Assembly: GCA_040954595.2 (NCBI GenBank)
Contig: CM082584.2
Span: forward strand, 4,402,001 to 4,466,000
Direction: 5' to 3'
Length of the DNA stretch: 64,000 nt
Origin: Balanoglossus misakiensis
Lineage: Eukaryota > Hemichordata
Part shown: positions 47,303 to 58,246 of the stretch, one piece after another
How positions within the stretch are numbered: the stretch's first letter is position 1
Layout of the letters: each line of letters starts with the position of its first letter
Notes under the pieces: model-generated
Database searches by the model: none
Told to the model about the DNA's origin: nothing
What the model saw: only the letters and a program-made list of their open reading frames with translations
Program-made: the position numbers and the translations under genes

Positions 47303-50000
47303 TTAGTTTAAACCACGATCGTGACGTCACACTATTCAATAGACAAGTCATTCACTGAGAGAACCTCCGTCTCACCCAAACCACAGGTTGAAAACCAAGT
47401 CCCGGGTAGTTCTAGAACTACCTCCGGGGGTTCTAGAACTACCGCAGGACTCAGTCTCACCTGTCGTAACAAAAATATAAATACACAATGCTTTATTTGC
47501 ATAATTACATTTACTTCTATACCTGTATTCAAAGTACATTTCATTTGAATAGAGTAATTGTTATGTTAATTGAAAGCGAACTGGATATGCGACAGTCTCC
47601 GGATCATTTCATTCAGTGCTTCAAAAATAGACAAAAATCAAATCACCAGAAACAAACTAACGTTGCAATAAATTCGCTACAATTTTCTAGAAAATTATAC
47701 TAAATCACATTATCCCCAGATTTGCTTGTATTACTCTAACCCGATGCTTCACTTCGATTTTGCTTCACTACCGACATGTAACAAGGTTGGCTGTTTTAGG
47801 CCTACTGTTTAACAAAACCCGCGTACCTTGCAAAATTCTGCTTACTTTTTGTTGCTGTTCACCAGATGTGGGTTTGTAATGTCGGACGGCTTCACTTCGG
47901 TATCAAGTCTTTTCGCAGATGAGTTACTCACCAATATATCCCTACCATACAGACGCGTTGCCGCTGTGGCTCGTAGAGAGTGGTTCGTTCAAAAGCCGGG
48001 GAGGCCAATACACAGACGGGCAGTAGTACCATGTAGAGCATTGTGACCCGGTTTTTGCTTTACCAACATGTAGCCGCTTGTTTTCGCAGATGATATAGAT
48101 CGGAAGTACATGTATCTTCAAAAAATAAACTAAAAACGTGACACTTACATGTAGGCCTACTGCATTTGGCCTAGAAAATTTTCGCGTAAGCTTACCATGT
48201 GCACGCAAAACCCCAATAGCTGTAACCCTTCCCATAACACACTACGTAACACACCTGTAAAGTTTAATTTGATGCAAATTGAAGTTTGAAATTAGCATAT
48301 CACTCCGACACGTAAGCATGAACATATATATAGAGTAACACCTGTCAAGCGTGGGCGATCTTGTAAGGCCCAGCAGGGCGGTCTAGAACTACCTGCCCAC
48401 GACATGATTCATTTATAGGAAGAGGGGTGGTCAACCAATTTCACAGTCAGCAATGAAGAATTAGCTTCTTTTGATAAAATGTTGTTCCTTATATTTTACT
48501 GAATCGTTGTGTAATACGACGTCTTAAAGATTCACAAAGCTCCAATGGTGACAATGTCTGTGGGGGATCGTGGTTTAAGTTAGAGAACCACCTCCCCCTC
48601 CATGGTTCTTGGTTTCCAATCGAAACCAAGAACCACCTCGGGGTCGGTGGTTCTCTATTACTTAGCGCGGGAAGTGACATGTTCGTCTCACTTCAGGAGC
48701 GGTGCACATAGTCAGATTGTGGACATACGATATCCAAGTTTCGCTCCCGAGATCAGCGTGCATAAATGTCGCTATACCCAGGGGCACGATGGCTTTAGTT
48801 TGTCGTGAAATAGTGTTCGTCTATTCACACCAGGATCTGGGAAGCTGACCAGGGGTTGGCAAAAACCAAGCGGAATGTTTTTTATATAAAACTCATGATA
48901 CCAAAATATCTCTGTAAGGCCAAGCATATTGTGTCGTTTCGACGACGCTTTTCAAAACATGCATGGTTGATAGATCTGGACGCAAAAAACTATAGCTTAT
49001 TTCATGCTTTGCAAACTGAATTTTTTAAATGAAGTGTTATTTGAAGGAAGTACGTAGTAGTTGTCTTAACAAATAAGAAATAGAATTTCGAGGTCGTCAA
49101 AGAGATGGGAATCTGATCCCATTGAGTTGAACCTCACACAGAGAAAAAAAAAAGTTCAAGCTATAGGCGAAGAAAATAATAGGTAATCGAGACTTGGGCT
49201 TTTTTATTTGGGGAATATCATATTTATAGTGGAATTGAAGATTTCGTTACCACACAGTGTGAGAGATACCTTATGTACCTACACATCACTCGATCGAGAC
49301 ATTGTTCGTTGTTGCTTGGCCTCAAGAATAACTGTTGAGGACTATGGATGATATGCGTGTAGACCTGGTGGTTTGAGTGTGAAAATATTCATATGAAACA
49401 ATACATACATATGATTGCGTTTGGTTAGATATTGATATTGGAGCGATCCCGAGGCCCCGGGGGAGCGGCCCGCCATCATTGATTGGTGGTATGGGAAACA
49501 TGATATTTGGGTGTGACATCGGGACAAGTGAAACTGGGTCATGTCATACTGCGCAGACTCCATTGGCTTGCCTCCACGGACAAACCTCTTAAACATACAT
49601 GTACGTACATTTTGCAAAACAATTTCACCAGACTGTTTTTCTCAAATCACTCAATTGAACAAAGCCTATAGCATGATGCAGAAGAGTTACTGGGGAATGC
49701 AAACAACAGTGCCCACCCGCTTCGCAGATTCTGTGTTGTCTGTTTCCATGATACCAACTTGGTGAAGAGCGGACAAGATAGGGGACATTTACAGCATGGA
49801 AGTAATACGCAATTACAGCTTGACAGAAAGGGAACGCGCAGTCTGATACTCTCGGGCATGTTCTGTTTAATTTAGATACCGTGTTTCCGCATGATAAACG
49901 CCGCATATACACGAAATGTACGCCCACTTTGTAAAATAATCTGTCTGTTTTGAAAAAGTCGATTCCTGTTTCCGTATAATACTAGAACAGAACATCCTGT
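47303..50000. other. No recognisable gene; palindromes
   Basis: Two palindromic clusters are notable. At 47401-47443, GTAGTTCTAGAACTAC is followed by GGTTCTAGAACTACC. At 48582-48656, AGAGAACCACCTCC and GGTTCTTGGTTTC pair with GAAACCAAGAACC and GGTGGTTCTCT. A related GGTCTAGAACTACC occurs at 48380. Otherwise only short unassigned open frames. Confidence 0.5.
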
Positions 50001-50039
50001 TATGAAACACAACGAATACTGAACAGAACCAGGCACTTT

Positions 50040-50086
50040 AAGAGAATCTGGAGAAAGAGGCGCTGGCAAGACACGCAGCAGCAGCG
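50040..50086 (+). other. Probable 5' UTR exon end and splice donor of the lectin gene
   Basis: CAGCAGCAGCG/GTGAGT at 50086/50087 is a strong donor on the strand of the lectin gene. The coding exon begins 20 bp after an acceptor (TCTTTCCACAG at 51007), so a non-coding first exon ending here is likely. The transcription start is not determined. Confidence 0.5.
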
Positions 50087-50140
50087 GTGAGTTTTGATTT
50101 AAATTCATTCTGTCTGCACATTTAACTTTGCTAGTTGTTT

Positions 50141-50819
50141 ACATACATACATGTACATACATACATACATACATACATGTACATACATACATACATACAT
50201 ACATACATACATACATACATACATACATACATACATACATACATACATACATACATACATACATACATACATACATACATACATACATACATACATACAT
50301 ACATACATACATACATACATACATACATACATACATACATACATACATACATACATACATACATACATACATACATACATACATACATACATACATACAT
50401 ACATACATACATACATACATACATACATACATACATACATACATACATACATACATACATACATACATACATACATACATACATACATACATACATACAT
50501 ACATACATACATACATACATACATACATACATACATACATACATACATACATACATACATACATACATACATACATACATACATACATACATACATACAT
50601 ACATACATACATACATACATACATACATACATACATACATACATACATACATACATACATACATACATACATACATACATACATACATACATACATACAT
50701 ACATACATACATACATACATACATACATACATACATACATACATACATACATACATACATACATACATACATACATACATACATACATACATACATACAT
50801 ACATACATACATACATACA

Positions 50820-50849
<30 letters not shown>
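50141..50849. repeat. ~700-bp (ACAT)n tetranucleotide microsatellite
   Basis: An almost pure ACAT array interrupted only by two GT steps near 50153 and 50179. It lies in the probable 5' UTR intron of the lectin gene, about 180 bp before the start codon. All open frames in it are artefacts. Confidence 0.98.
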
Positions 50850-50851
<2 letters not shown>

Positions 50852-51027
50852 CGATATGACTTTCAATATGTATAAATACATTTTCTCTTTGAAAAAAAAC
50901 AGGTCCAAATAGCCTCGTTACAGAGGGGCAATCATTTTGCACGAATTTGATATAAAATTATAATAACTTCTATAAACTGTTTAATTTTTCACATCTTCTT
51001 TCCACAGATAGACGAATTCGTTACAGA

Positions 51028-53904
51028 ATGGCAGAAAAATCGGTGTTTTGTTTAGGTATTTTCCTGTGTGCACTGTTGTTTTGCCTGACTGATGGCAAGC
51101 GAAGTCAAGAAGGTAAGCCTGTACGAATGACCAGGATGTAACGGGTCATCCAGGGGCCAATACGTGATTGTAAATGCCACATGTACCATGTACACATTAC
51201 GGGAGAGGGGGGGGGGTCAATACAGGTTAGTGATATTATCTTCTTCTTTAAAACAAAGTAGTGACTTTAATCTTTCTCCCCTTGGAATGGTAGCAGATTG
51301 CGAGACCGGCTGGGACAGTTTCAAGGATAAATGCTACTATGCGTACAAGTTCCCGATGTACACCTACGACGAAGCGAGAACTGTGTGCATAGCACTTGGC
51401 GGCAGATTGGCAAAGATAAATGATGTGCAAGAGGACTTGTACTTGAAAGGTGCGTGACTTTGACTCGACAAAATGAGCAAAGGAATATCGTGTCTGTCAA
51501 ACAACACACACTGTACCGTGAGAGGTTTTGTTTAGAGACATCATCACAAATATGTACTCAAGTTTGACATTATATAGATTCCATGATTGACAAAAACGGG
51601 ATACTGTTAGACATTAAATGTTCAAACAAGTGTATTTGCCCGGTCTCTCTGATACAAAGTTTTATACTTCACTCGGCTGTTTCGTGGTGTTACCTTTTGG
51701 AATTTGAATGATAGATACTAGTATTCATACTATTTTACCATTCTACATCGTGGGTGACATGCAACGATCGCAGAAATCAATGTAAATAGAGTATGCCAAA
51801 AAAGTTGTTCGTTGCCACGTAGAGTCGTCTACATTCGAGGAACATATTGTTTTCAAAGTTCGAGGTCATGGTTTTTATTTACGCAGGATATACAGAAGGC
51901 AGAGTGCATATGTGGCTGGGTGCAAACGATCTGGAAGTCGAGGGAAATTGGCAATGGGAAGATGGTACCTCGGTAAGCTAAGAATGACCGAAGACATTTT
52001 TACCAACTGCAGCGCCATCAATACTCAGTGCCTGGCTATGTGTGAAATACAAACGTGCCTGTTTTCAGTATTAGCTACATGCGAGAGTTCTTTTTCGTGT
52101 GTGCGTATGCATGGCAGAAATCTCACCTCGTTATTTAGCCCTGCATACTAGTAGTTTCTCGTTTGAAATGTGATGGACAATGTTACACCTACTCCATTCC
52201 ATGACTTGGACACGGAGTGATAGTGGTTTGTTCAAGAGCAAATACTGGAAACTCTTAATAATGTATTGTTTCCGAGATAACTTTTACTGAAAAAATGACT
52301 CTTATGGTATTTCCAAACACTTTGCACTGCAGTCCAAGAAAATGCAGTAGATACACAAAACAAAACACTGACAATATGGCGAAAAGTTACAGATGATGGA
52401 AGGAGAGAATGTATTCCACACACGTCAGGCATGCATACTTTTCATCTCTGCCAATTCTTGCACTCTCTTGAAGGTGCGTTACAGAAATTGGTACCCCGGC
52501 CAACCAGATAATAACGCAGACGGCGGCGAACACTGTATGCATTTTCTACACAATCACCACGGGACATGGAACGATGGCCGCTGCGATTTATGGAACGGCT
52601 TCATCTGCGAAAAAGAAAAATGTAGGCATTGTTCTCAATGTAGGTCTCAAAGCACGATAGTGTCCTGCCCAATCTAAGTTACTTTGTTCAAAATTATCTC
52701 AACAAAACGCACACCAACCACATTCACACTTTTGATTGAAACTGTGTACAGCTTTACCAGCAGATGAATCAGCCTGCACAGTTGATCCGGTCGGATTGGA
52801 GAGCGGCGACATACCGAACTCACAGATAACGGCCAGCAGTCACCACTCACCCAACCACATGCCCCACCAGGGGAGACTGAACTACGCCGGTGCCGGGTCG
52901 CATTCTTGGTGTGTTCTTCAGAACGTAGTCGGGGAGTGGTTGCAAATCAACCTTGGCTACGAGAGAACAGTTACTCGAGTGGCGACTCAAGTAAGTGTGG
53001 CTGAATATATACACTGTGTGTTCATAAAATTTAATGGCAAAGATGTACAGCTCTGTTTTTTTTCCGCCAAGACTTTGTTATACTTGTTTTGTAAGTTAGC
53101 TTTAGGGGGATGTAAAGTGCCTGTTTACTATTAAAATCATAATTGGCCTAGCATGTCTTTATCCTTGTTCTTGAAAGCATTTCCCTGAAAGGGAAAGACA
53201 TTGACCCCCTTCCCCATTCAGCATTTCCAAAACAAGGTGACCCTCAACCACAAAATTCCAAAACAGGGTGACCCCCAATGAATCCACCCCAGGCCGAAGA
53301 AACTGACCAATCCCTAAGGCAGTCCAACCTTGTGCCGATGCAATAATAATTGAATTTTTCCATGTCGTTTTTCTGCCTAGGGCCGCGGTGACTATGACCA
53401 ATGGGTGGATACCTACAATGTAAGATACCACCATGACGGAGCATGGGACTATGTTGGTGATGACAATGGCATGCGAAAGGTATCTGTGTCCACTACTTTC
53501 TGACTCCTTATCAGTTCTCAGGTGGACCAATTGAACGGTCTTGTGACTTCACATACCACTCTGACGTATAATTCAGGACTCTGTACAGATCGTCACCTCC
53601 AATATGCGTCACACAATATCCATGAAGCCATGTTAAATTGATATGTTTGTGAAGCTATCACTAAAGTTCACCTGCACGCTGTGAATATATAATTAGGGAC
53701 AATGAAAGTTTCTGCAGTGAGACGAGATGTTCAATAGAGAAAATTTCTTCATTTTTTTAGGCATTCCAAGGGAATTCCGACAGGAACACGATCGTCTACC
53801 ACGAAATGGTAGAAAAGTCGTTCATCACCCAGTACGTCCGATTTTATCCTCTGTCATGGCATGGCCACATGTCAATGAGAGTGGAGGTCTATGCATGCGA
53901 ATAG
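51028..53904 (+). CDS. Secreted C-type lectin with C-terminal F5/8C domain
   Basis: Seven coding exons: 51028-51112, 51297-51449, 51887-51972, 52474-52621, 52752-52990, 53381-53479, 53761-53904 (TAG). Every junction is GT-AG and the phases agree, giving 317 residues. A signal peptide (about residues 1-23, FCLGIFLCALLFCLTDG) precedes a C-type lectin domain (about 30-157): Cys at 30, 41, 59, 129, 145 and 153 in the long-form pattern, WLGAND near 89, QPDNN at 118-122 and WND at 140-142. QPD is the galactose-type calcium and sugar site. An F5/8C (discoidin) domain follows (about 166-316), bounded by Cys166 and Cys316. It contains GRGDYDQW at 238-245 and ends FYPLSWHGHMSMRVEVYACE. Such a protein would act outside the cell as a soluble two-module binding protein, possibly in immunity; the ligand is not shown by sequence. 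Confidence 0.92.
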
Positions 53905-53924
53905 TGCCACCTAAATCACAAACC

Positions 53925-54350
53925 TTGTAACGCCAAGACGTGGAATTGAATGGATTACATGTACTTCAATCATGTACACCTTATCCAGCAGCGTAGATTT
54001 GAATAGAAGACTTAATCGTATATTTACCCCCAAAGACGTACATGTACATTCGAATAGAACACCTAAATCACAACAACGAGACGTGGATTTAAATCGAATA
54101 CTTCACTCATGTACACTTTGCATCACCAAGATATGGATTTGAATATAATACATGAACTTGAATCGTACATACCCCAAAACACCTGGACGTCGATTTGAAC
54201 AGAATACTTCAATTGTACACTTTATATCACCAAGATATCGATTTGAATAGATATATTGATTCAATCATATACCCTTATACCAGCAACGTAGATACAGAAT
54301 ATTAAAGCATGTACCTTACACAACAAAGTGTGGATTTGTATGATCCCAGT
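53925..54350 (+). repeat. Diverged tandem repeats after the lectin stop codon
   Basis: About seven imperfect units of 50-70 bp in the pattern CCAAGA.RT.GATTTGAATAGA then ATACTTCAATCATGTACAC. They lie in the probable 3' UTR or just beyond. Confidence 0.7.
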
Positions 54351-54487
54351 TGTATGTCTTTCTTTGCTATTGTGACAGCTATGGGGTCTGGCATTGGTCT
54401 CAGGAGAACTCAACACAACGGATATTATTCCCTTTCTTTTATGTTATTATTTGAACATTTAAAATCAGATTACGTCTTCTATGAGCA

Positions 54488-55708
54488 CTACACTGCATGA
54501 GCTTTGGCTTTCACATCAAATGTCTCCGGGTCGACTGCGAACAATTTCAGTATGTCCATCTCGAGGGGGTGCATGTGACCGGCAATGACCAATGAGTGAA
54601 GGGGAGCGCCCATTTCCGTGGCAACCAACTGTTTCAGGGTTCCCGCGGCAAGTCTCTGGTCCTCGGCGCCCACTCTGGCCACCCCGACGCAGATAGTGTC
54701 TTCCGTGTAAGCTGGGAGGAGAAGGCACAAAAAAACCCAGAGTTTACACTTACAAATATGATGTTGGGTATGTAGTTCTGGAGTACCGTATTTTCCCCTT
54801 GTCTGTAAATTGGTGATTGGTCATGACTCTCACAATCAATACATGTACACCCTTGTGGCAAGACTTACCTAAACTTTCCTTCACTCCTCTTCCTCTCAAT
54901 AATTTCTAACAGTTGTGAGGCAGCCTGGCTCACTGTCATGTACCGCGGGGGTTCAAATATTTTTCTTCCTCTGGAAAAAGAAAATGACAAAAATGAAAAG
55001 GGGAAAAACATCTTTCAACTGTACTACATGTATTAATTAATTCACACCCACAGCTACATCAAGTCAATCAATCAACCAACCAACCAACCATCAACCAACT
55101 GGCCAACCAACATACTATACCCTCAGCAGCCATCAAACCACCGCCAGTCAACGAATACAACAAAAGCACCCACATACACATACACCCACCTACCTCATCA
55201 AATTTTCTATCGACTGTTCCTTGACTTTGATGTCCAATAAACACAACGTATGAAATCCAGCCTTTCTGTTGGTGGCTATCTTGTCATAAAAGCTGTCTGG
55301 TTTCCAGGTGTCCGTCCAGAACACAATCGACACTGTTTCACCAAAATTGTACAACTGTGAAAAAAAGAATGAGACATAAATTTGACAAGCAAACTTATAC
55401 AGCTACATGCATTAAAATCATCATTAAAATCACATACTTTGTGTTTTGTATGAGCAGATGAGACTCTCATTGAGTCCGTTGAAAGATTTAGACGGTAATT
55501 CCACAGAGGGCGCTCTTCCGTATCTGCTGGGCTGTATACCAGGCATCACCCGCATTCTCACACAGATGAGACTGGGTTCAAAGGAATAAATAGTTGAAAT
55601 GATAAAAGAGACACAAAACATTGATTTCTCACTTGTAATCTGCAGCATCCGACTGCATTCATTATGGAAGCATTGTGGATGACTTTGTAGGGAATCTCTT
55701 CTTGGATC
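54488..55708 (-). CDS. DPH5: Diphthine methyl ester synthase, C-terminal part
   Basis: DPH5 methylates the modified histidine of elongation factor 2 during diphthamide synthesis in the cytosol. Exons on the minus strand: 55708-55633, 55354-55194, 54970 to about 54885 or 54869, and 54711-54488. They encode [18 protein letters not shown], then [19 protein letters not shown] and [14 protein letters not shown], then [20 protein letters not shown], then [20 protein letters not shown] and [16 protein letters not shown], all typical of the family in order. Using GTAAGT at 54868 leaves the last exon out of frame; GTGAAG (exon end 54885) restores it, so that donor is uncertain. The N-terminal third (the LIGLGLGD start and the GDPFGATTH motif) was not found between 55.7 and 58.2 kb, so the gene may be truncated or its 5' exons are elsewhere. 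Confidence 0.85.
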
Positions 55709-55713
55709 CTCGA

Positions 55714-55730
55714 GGGGGGGGGGGGGGGGG
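55714..55730. repeat. Run of 17 G (C on the coding strand) at a DPH5 acceptor
   Basis: On the minus strand the run reads C17 then TCGAG, immediately before the exon at 55708. It would serve as an unusual all-cytosine polypyrimidine tract. Confidence 0.7.
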
Positions 55731-56455
55731 CATATGCTAATGGAGCTCTAAAATGTTACCATTGCTTTGAAATTTGTTTTTTCTCTGATTGCTTTGAAAT
55801 TTAGGATATAATTTCATAACACATTCATGTATATGTCATCAATTCTGATATCAGAAATATTCAATATTTAGCGAGTTTTTTTGTAAGTTTCTTTGTTTTT
55901 GGTTAGCAAATCTTCTCTTAAACCAATTGTCCAGTTGTTTTTAAAGTTACAGTTTACAAGTTGTTACCCCCAACTTAGACATGTTTACATAACTTTAATA
56001 AGCCAGCTGTTACAGAGACCACGGGCTATTAAATTTTTAATTACCAGTGGCAGGTCAGTGTCTGTCTGTTCCAAGGCTGACTGAAAGAAGTTGCTTCTCA
56101 TATGTGTTTGTACAGACAATTTTTGGTCAATTTTTTTTTCTAGCACCACTTGTAAGACTGCCATGACACATGACAGTTTATTGGGCATGTTCCTTGTTAA
56201 TTTTTTTACATTCCATTTTTCTATATCGTTAGATCATATCTGCTTGCAATGTTACCTGTAATTTTTATTCTGGTGTGTCATTGTTTCCGCATAATCCTCA
56301 AATGGGACCACAGTATCCTTGACGCTATTTTCTAATTATTCGTGTAATTCATGTATGCTGGAGGAATAAAGTAAAATTAAAGGAAATAAATATATAAATC
56401 TTATTTTGTGCCATTGTGTCTGTCAGTCTTTGCAGATCTCAGTCAAGGGAACTTA

Positions 56456-56659
56456 CTGTAAAACGGATTATTTTTGCAACAGGAAATTTTCGCAATATCT
56501 AGAGGCAACTGTCACGCAAGGATTAATTTTCGCATTCTCGTATTTCACTGCATCGTTATCTCTGAAAAAACATTTTACGGGACTTTTTATTTTGACTTTT
56601 GTTTGGCTCTTGCGTATTTTGCGAACATTTATTGCTCACAAAATTAACCCGTTTTACAG
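56456..56659. mobile_element. Mariner-like MITE with CTGTAAAAC ends, copy 1
   Basis: CTGTAAAACGG at the left and CCGTTTTACAG at the right, flanked by TA on both sides. The interior matches the reverse complement of the element at 63382 (GGATTAATTTTCGCATTCTC, ACTGCATCGTTATCT). Non-autonomous. Confidence 0.8.
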
Positions 56660-56812
56660 TATATGGATTGAGCTCTCTCTCTTTCTGCATATGACTTTGT
56701 GGCTACAGGCACTACTTTAGACCTGTCTGAATCAGTTTCATTCAGTGGCACAAGAACAATACTGCATGTAAAATTGTCCCATACTATGGATTCCAGGCAG
56801 CCATTTTATTAG

Positions 56813-56993
56813 TAGTCTGGTCCCCTGCCCCAATCCCACCGAAAGGGGCCAGGTACGGCCCAATTTCATGCCCAGAAACCTGGGAAGACCACGTGATCAT
56901 AAACAAGATGGATGCCTCTGATGTCCGTATGCCAATCAAGATTCGTTTAGCATAGCGCAGCCAGCGTTGGGATTGGGGCATGGGACCAGGCTA
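56813..56993. mobile_element. Mutator-like MITE with TAGTCTGG ends, 181 bp
   Basis: Begins TAGTCTGGTCCCCTGCCCCA and ends with the inverted copy GGGCATGGGACCAGGCTA. TTTTATTAG is duplicated exactly on both sides (56804-56812 and 56994-57002). The interior contains TAGCATAGCGCAGCCAGCG, as in the longer relative at 61448. Confidence 0.85.
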
Positions 56994-57818
56994 TTTTATT
57001 AGTTCTTTGGACCAATTGTCAGAGTCACGTGATCAATTAGCTGTTCTGTTGATGCCATTCTGACGGGTTTTTATGCCGACAACTTTTGCATCCAACTTGA
57101 CCAGTTTTTCTTTTCCTCAGAAGATGGGTTAGGGGGATCATTAGGCTATGATGGCATGAAAAAGTAAGGGCTTTCATATAATCAAAAATCTGCCTCAAAA
57201 GTAAATTTGGATGAAACCATTTCAGCATTTCATTCTCTAAAACTTGAATGAATGAATAAATAAATGTTTATTCAGTATAAATATGGCCACCAGGCCCTGT
57301 AAATACAAAATGAAGTACATAAGTGTGTCTTGCCATCTAGGCATTCTCTGATATCTACATTTGTGACAGCTTCTCTCTCTTTTGAAAGGCAAAAAAAAAT
57401 GTACTTACTGAGCTGGTTCAATAATTAAATATTAATTTCTTGATGACATGAGTTTGTATTCTGCACGGGGGCTTCCAGAAAAAACTTGACAAAAATTTTA
57501 ACTCGCAATTCTGTAGAATCCAAGGAAATATTATACACTGTTCTATATGCAATGTATGACTTGACTGACGAAAACAGGTCATTACAGCCCTGAAACCTCT
57601 TTGTTGTACAACTTGAAATGACCTGCCACTTTAATCAAGATTTCATTCATCTTTCGAATTTTCTAACAACATAAATGTCATCAGAAAGCACTTATCATAC
57701 ATTTCATTACTTCACCATCATCACAGGACACTGGTTTCCATGACATCAAAGACACATCTTCTCACTGATAAATTCTGAATCACTTCAAGTAAAGTCACAT
57801 ACCACTCTTACAAGAACC

Positions 57819-57870
57819 CTTTACACCAAATGTAAGATTCTGGATCCAGAACCTTACATTTGGTGTAAAG
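57819..57870. repeat. Perfect short palindrome
   Basis: CTTTACACCAAATGTAAG on the left pairs with CTTACATTTGGTGTAAAG on the right around TTCTGGATCCAGAA, itself palindromic. It abuts the next hairpin. Confidence 0.9.
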
Positions 57871-58030
57871 ATTGATACTAGAGATGGATTGGCATATAGA
57901 TTGTAATGTCTGAAAGGATGTAGGAATTTAACCTGCAATTCTGTAGAAGCCAGGTTCTGGGATCACTTTTTCTACATCCTGTCCTTTCAGACATTACAAT
58001 CTATCTGGCAATCCATCTCTAGTATCAATC
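57870..58030. mobile_element. Foldback element, 161 bp
   Basis: GATTGATACTAGAGATGGAT and GATTGTAATGTCTGAAAGGA face inverted copies ending AGTATCAATC, with a loop of about 50 bp. It lies between the GTF3C3 stop and DPH5. Confidence 0.85.
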
Positions 58031-58246
58031 TGTCTATCTCATCAATCTGTTGTCAGTGCTGCGCAGTAGAGGTGGTCAGTTTTCCTCCAAATCTGAGACA
58101 ACATGTCGTTATTGATGACAGACAAGCAGACGACAGATGCCAACTGATAAATTCAATTCCTCTTCCTGTACACGCAACAAACGGGAGCTAATGTGAGAAT
58201 CCCCTCTCATCAGATTTCAGAGAACACAACACCGTCTCTTATCAGG

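Larger units (their letters stand above)
55735..58246. other. Interval between DPH5 exons and GTF3C3; MITEs only
   Basis: No DPH5 5' exon recognised. Besides the MITEs and palindromes listed separately, an interspersed repeat near 56290-56335 (TCAAATGGGACCACAGTATC then CTTGACGC) resembles 26890-26930. A GAAT/AAAT microsatellite-like stretch lies near 57247-57270. Confidence 0.5.

Noticed and set aside
50105-50942. 240-267 codon open frames with YVCM or IHTY repeats
   Set aside because: Translation of the ACAT microsatellite in all frames.
53159-53530. Minus-strand frame of 123 codons
   Set aside because: Antisense of lectin exon 6 and its flanking introns.
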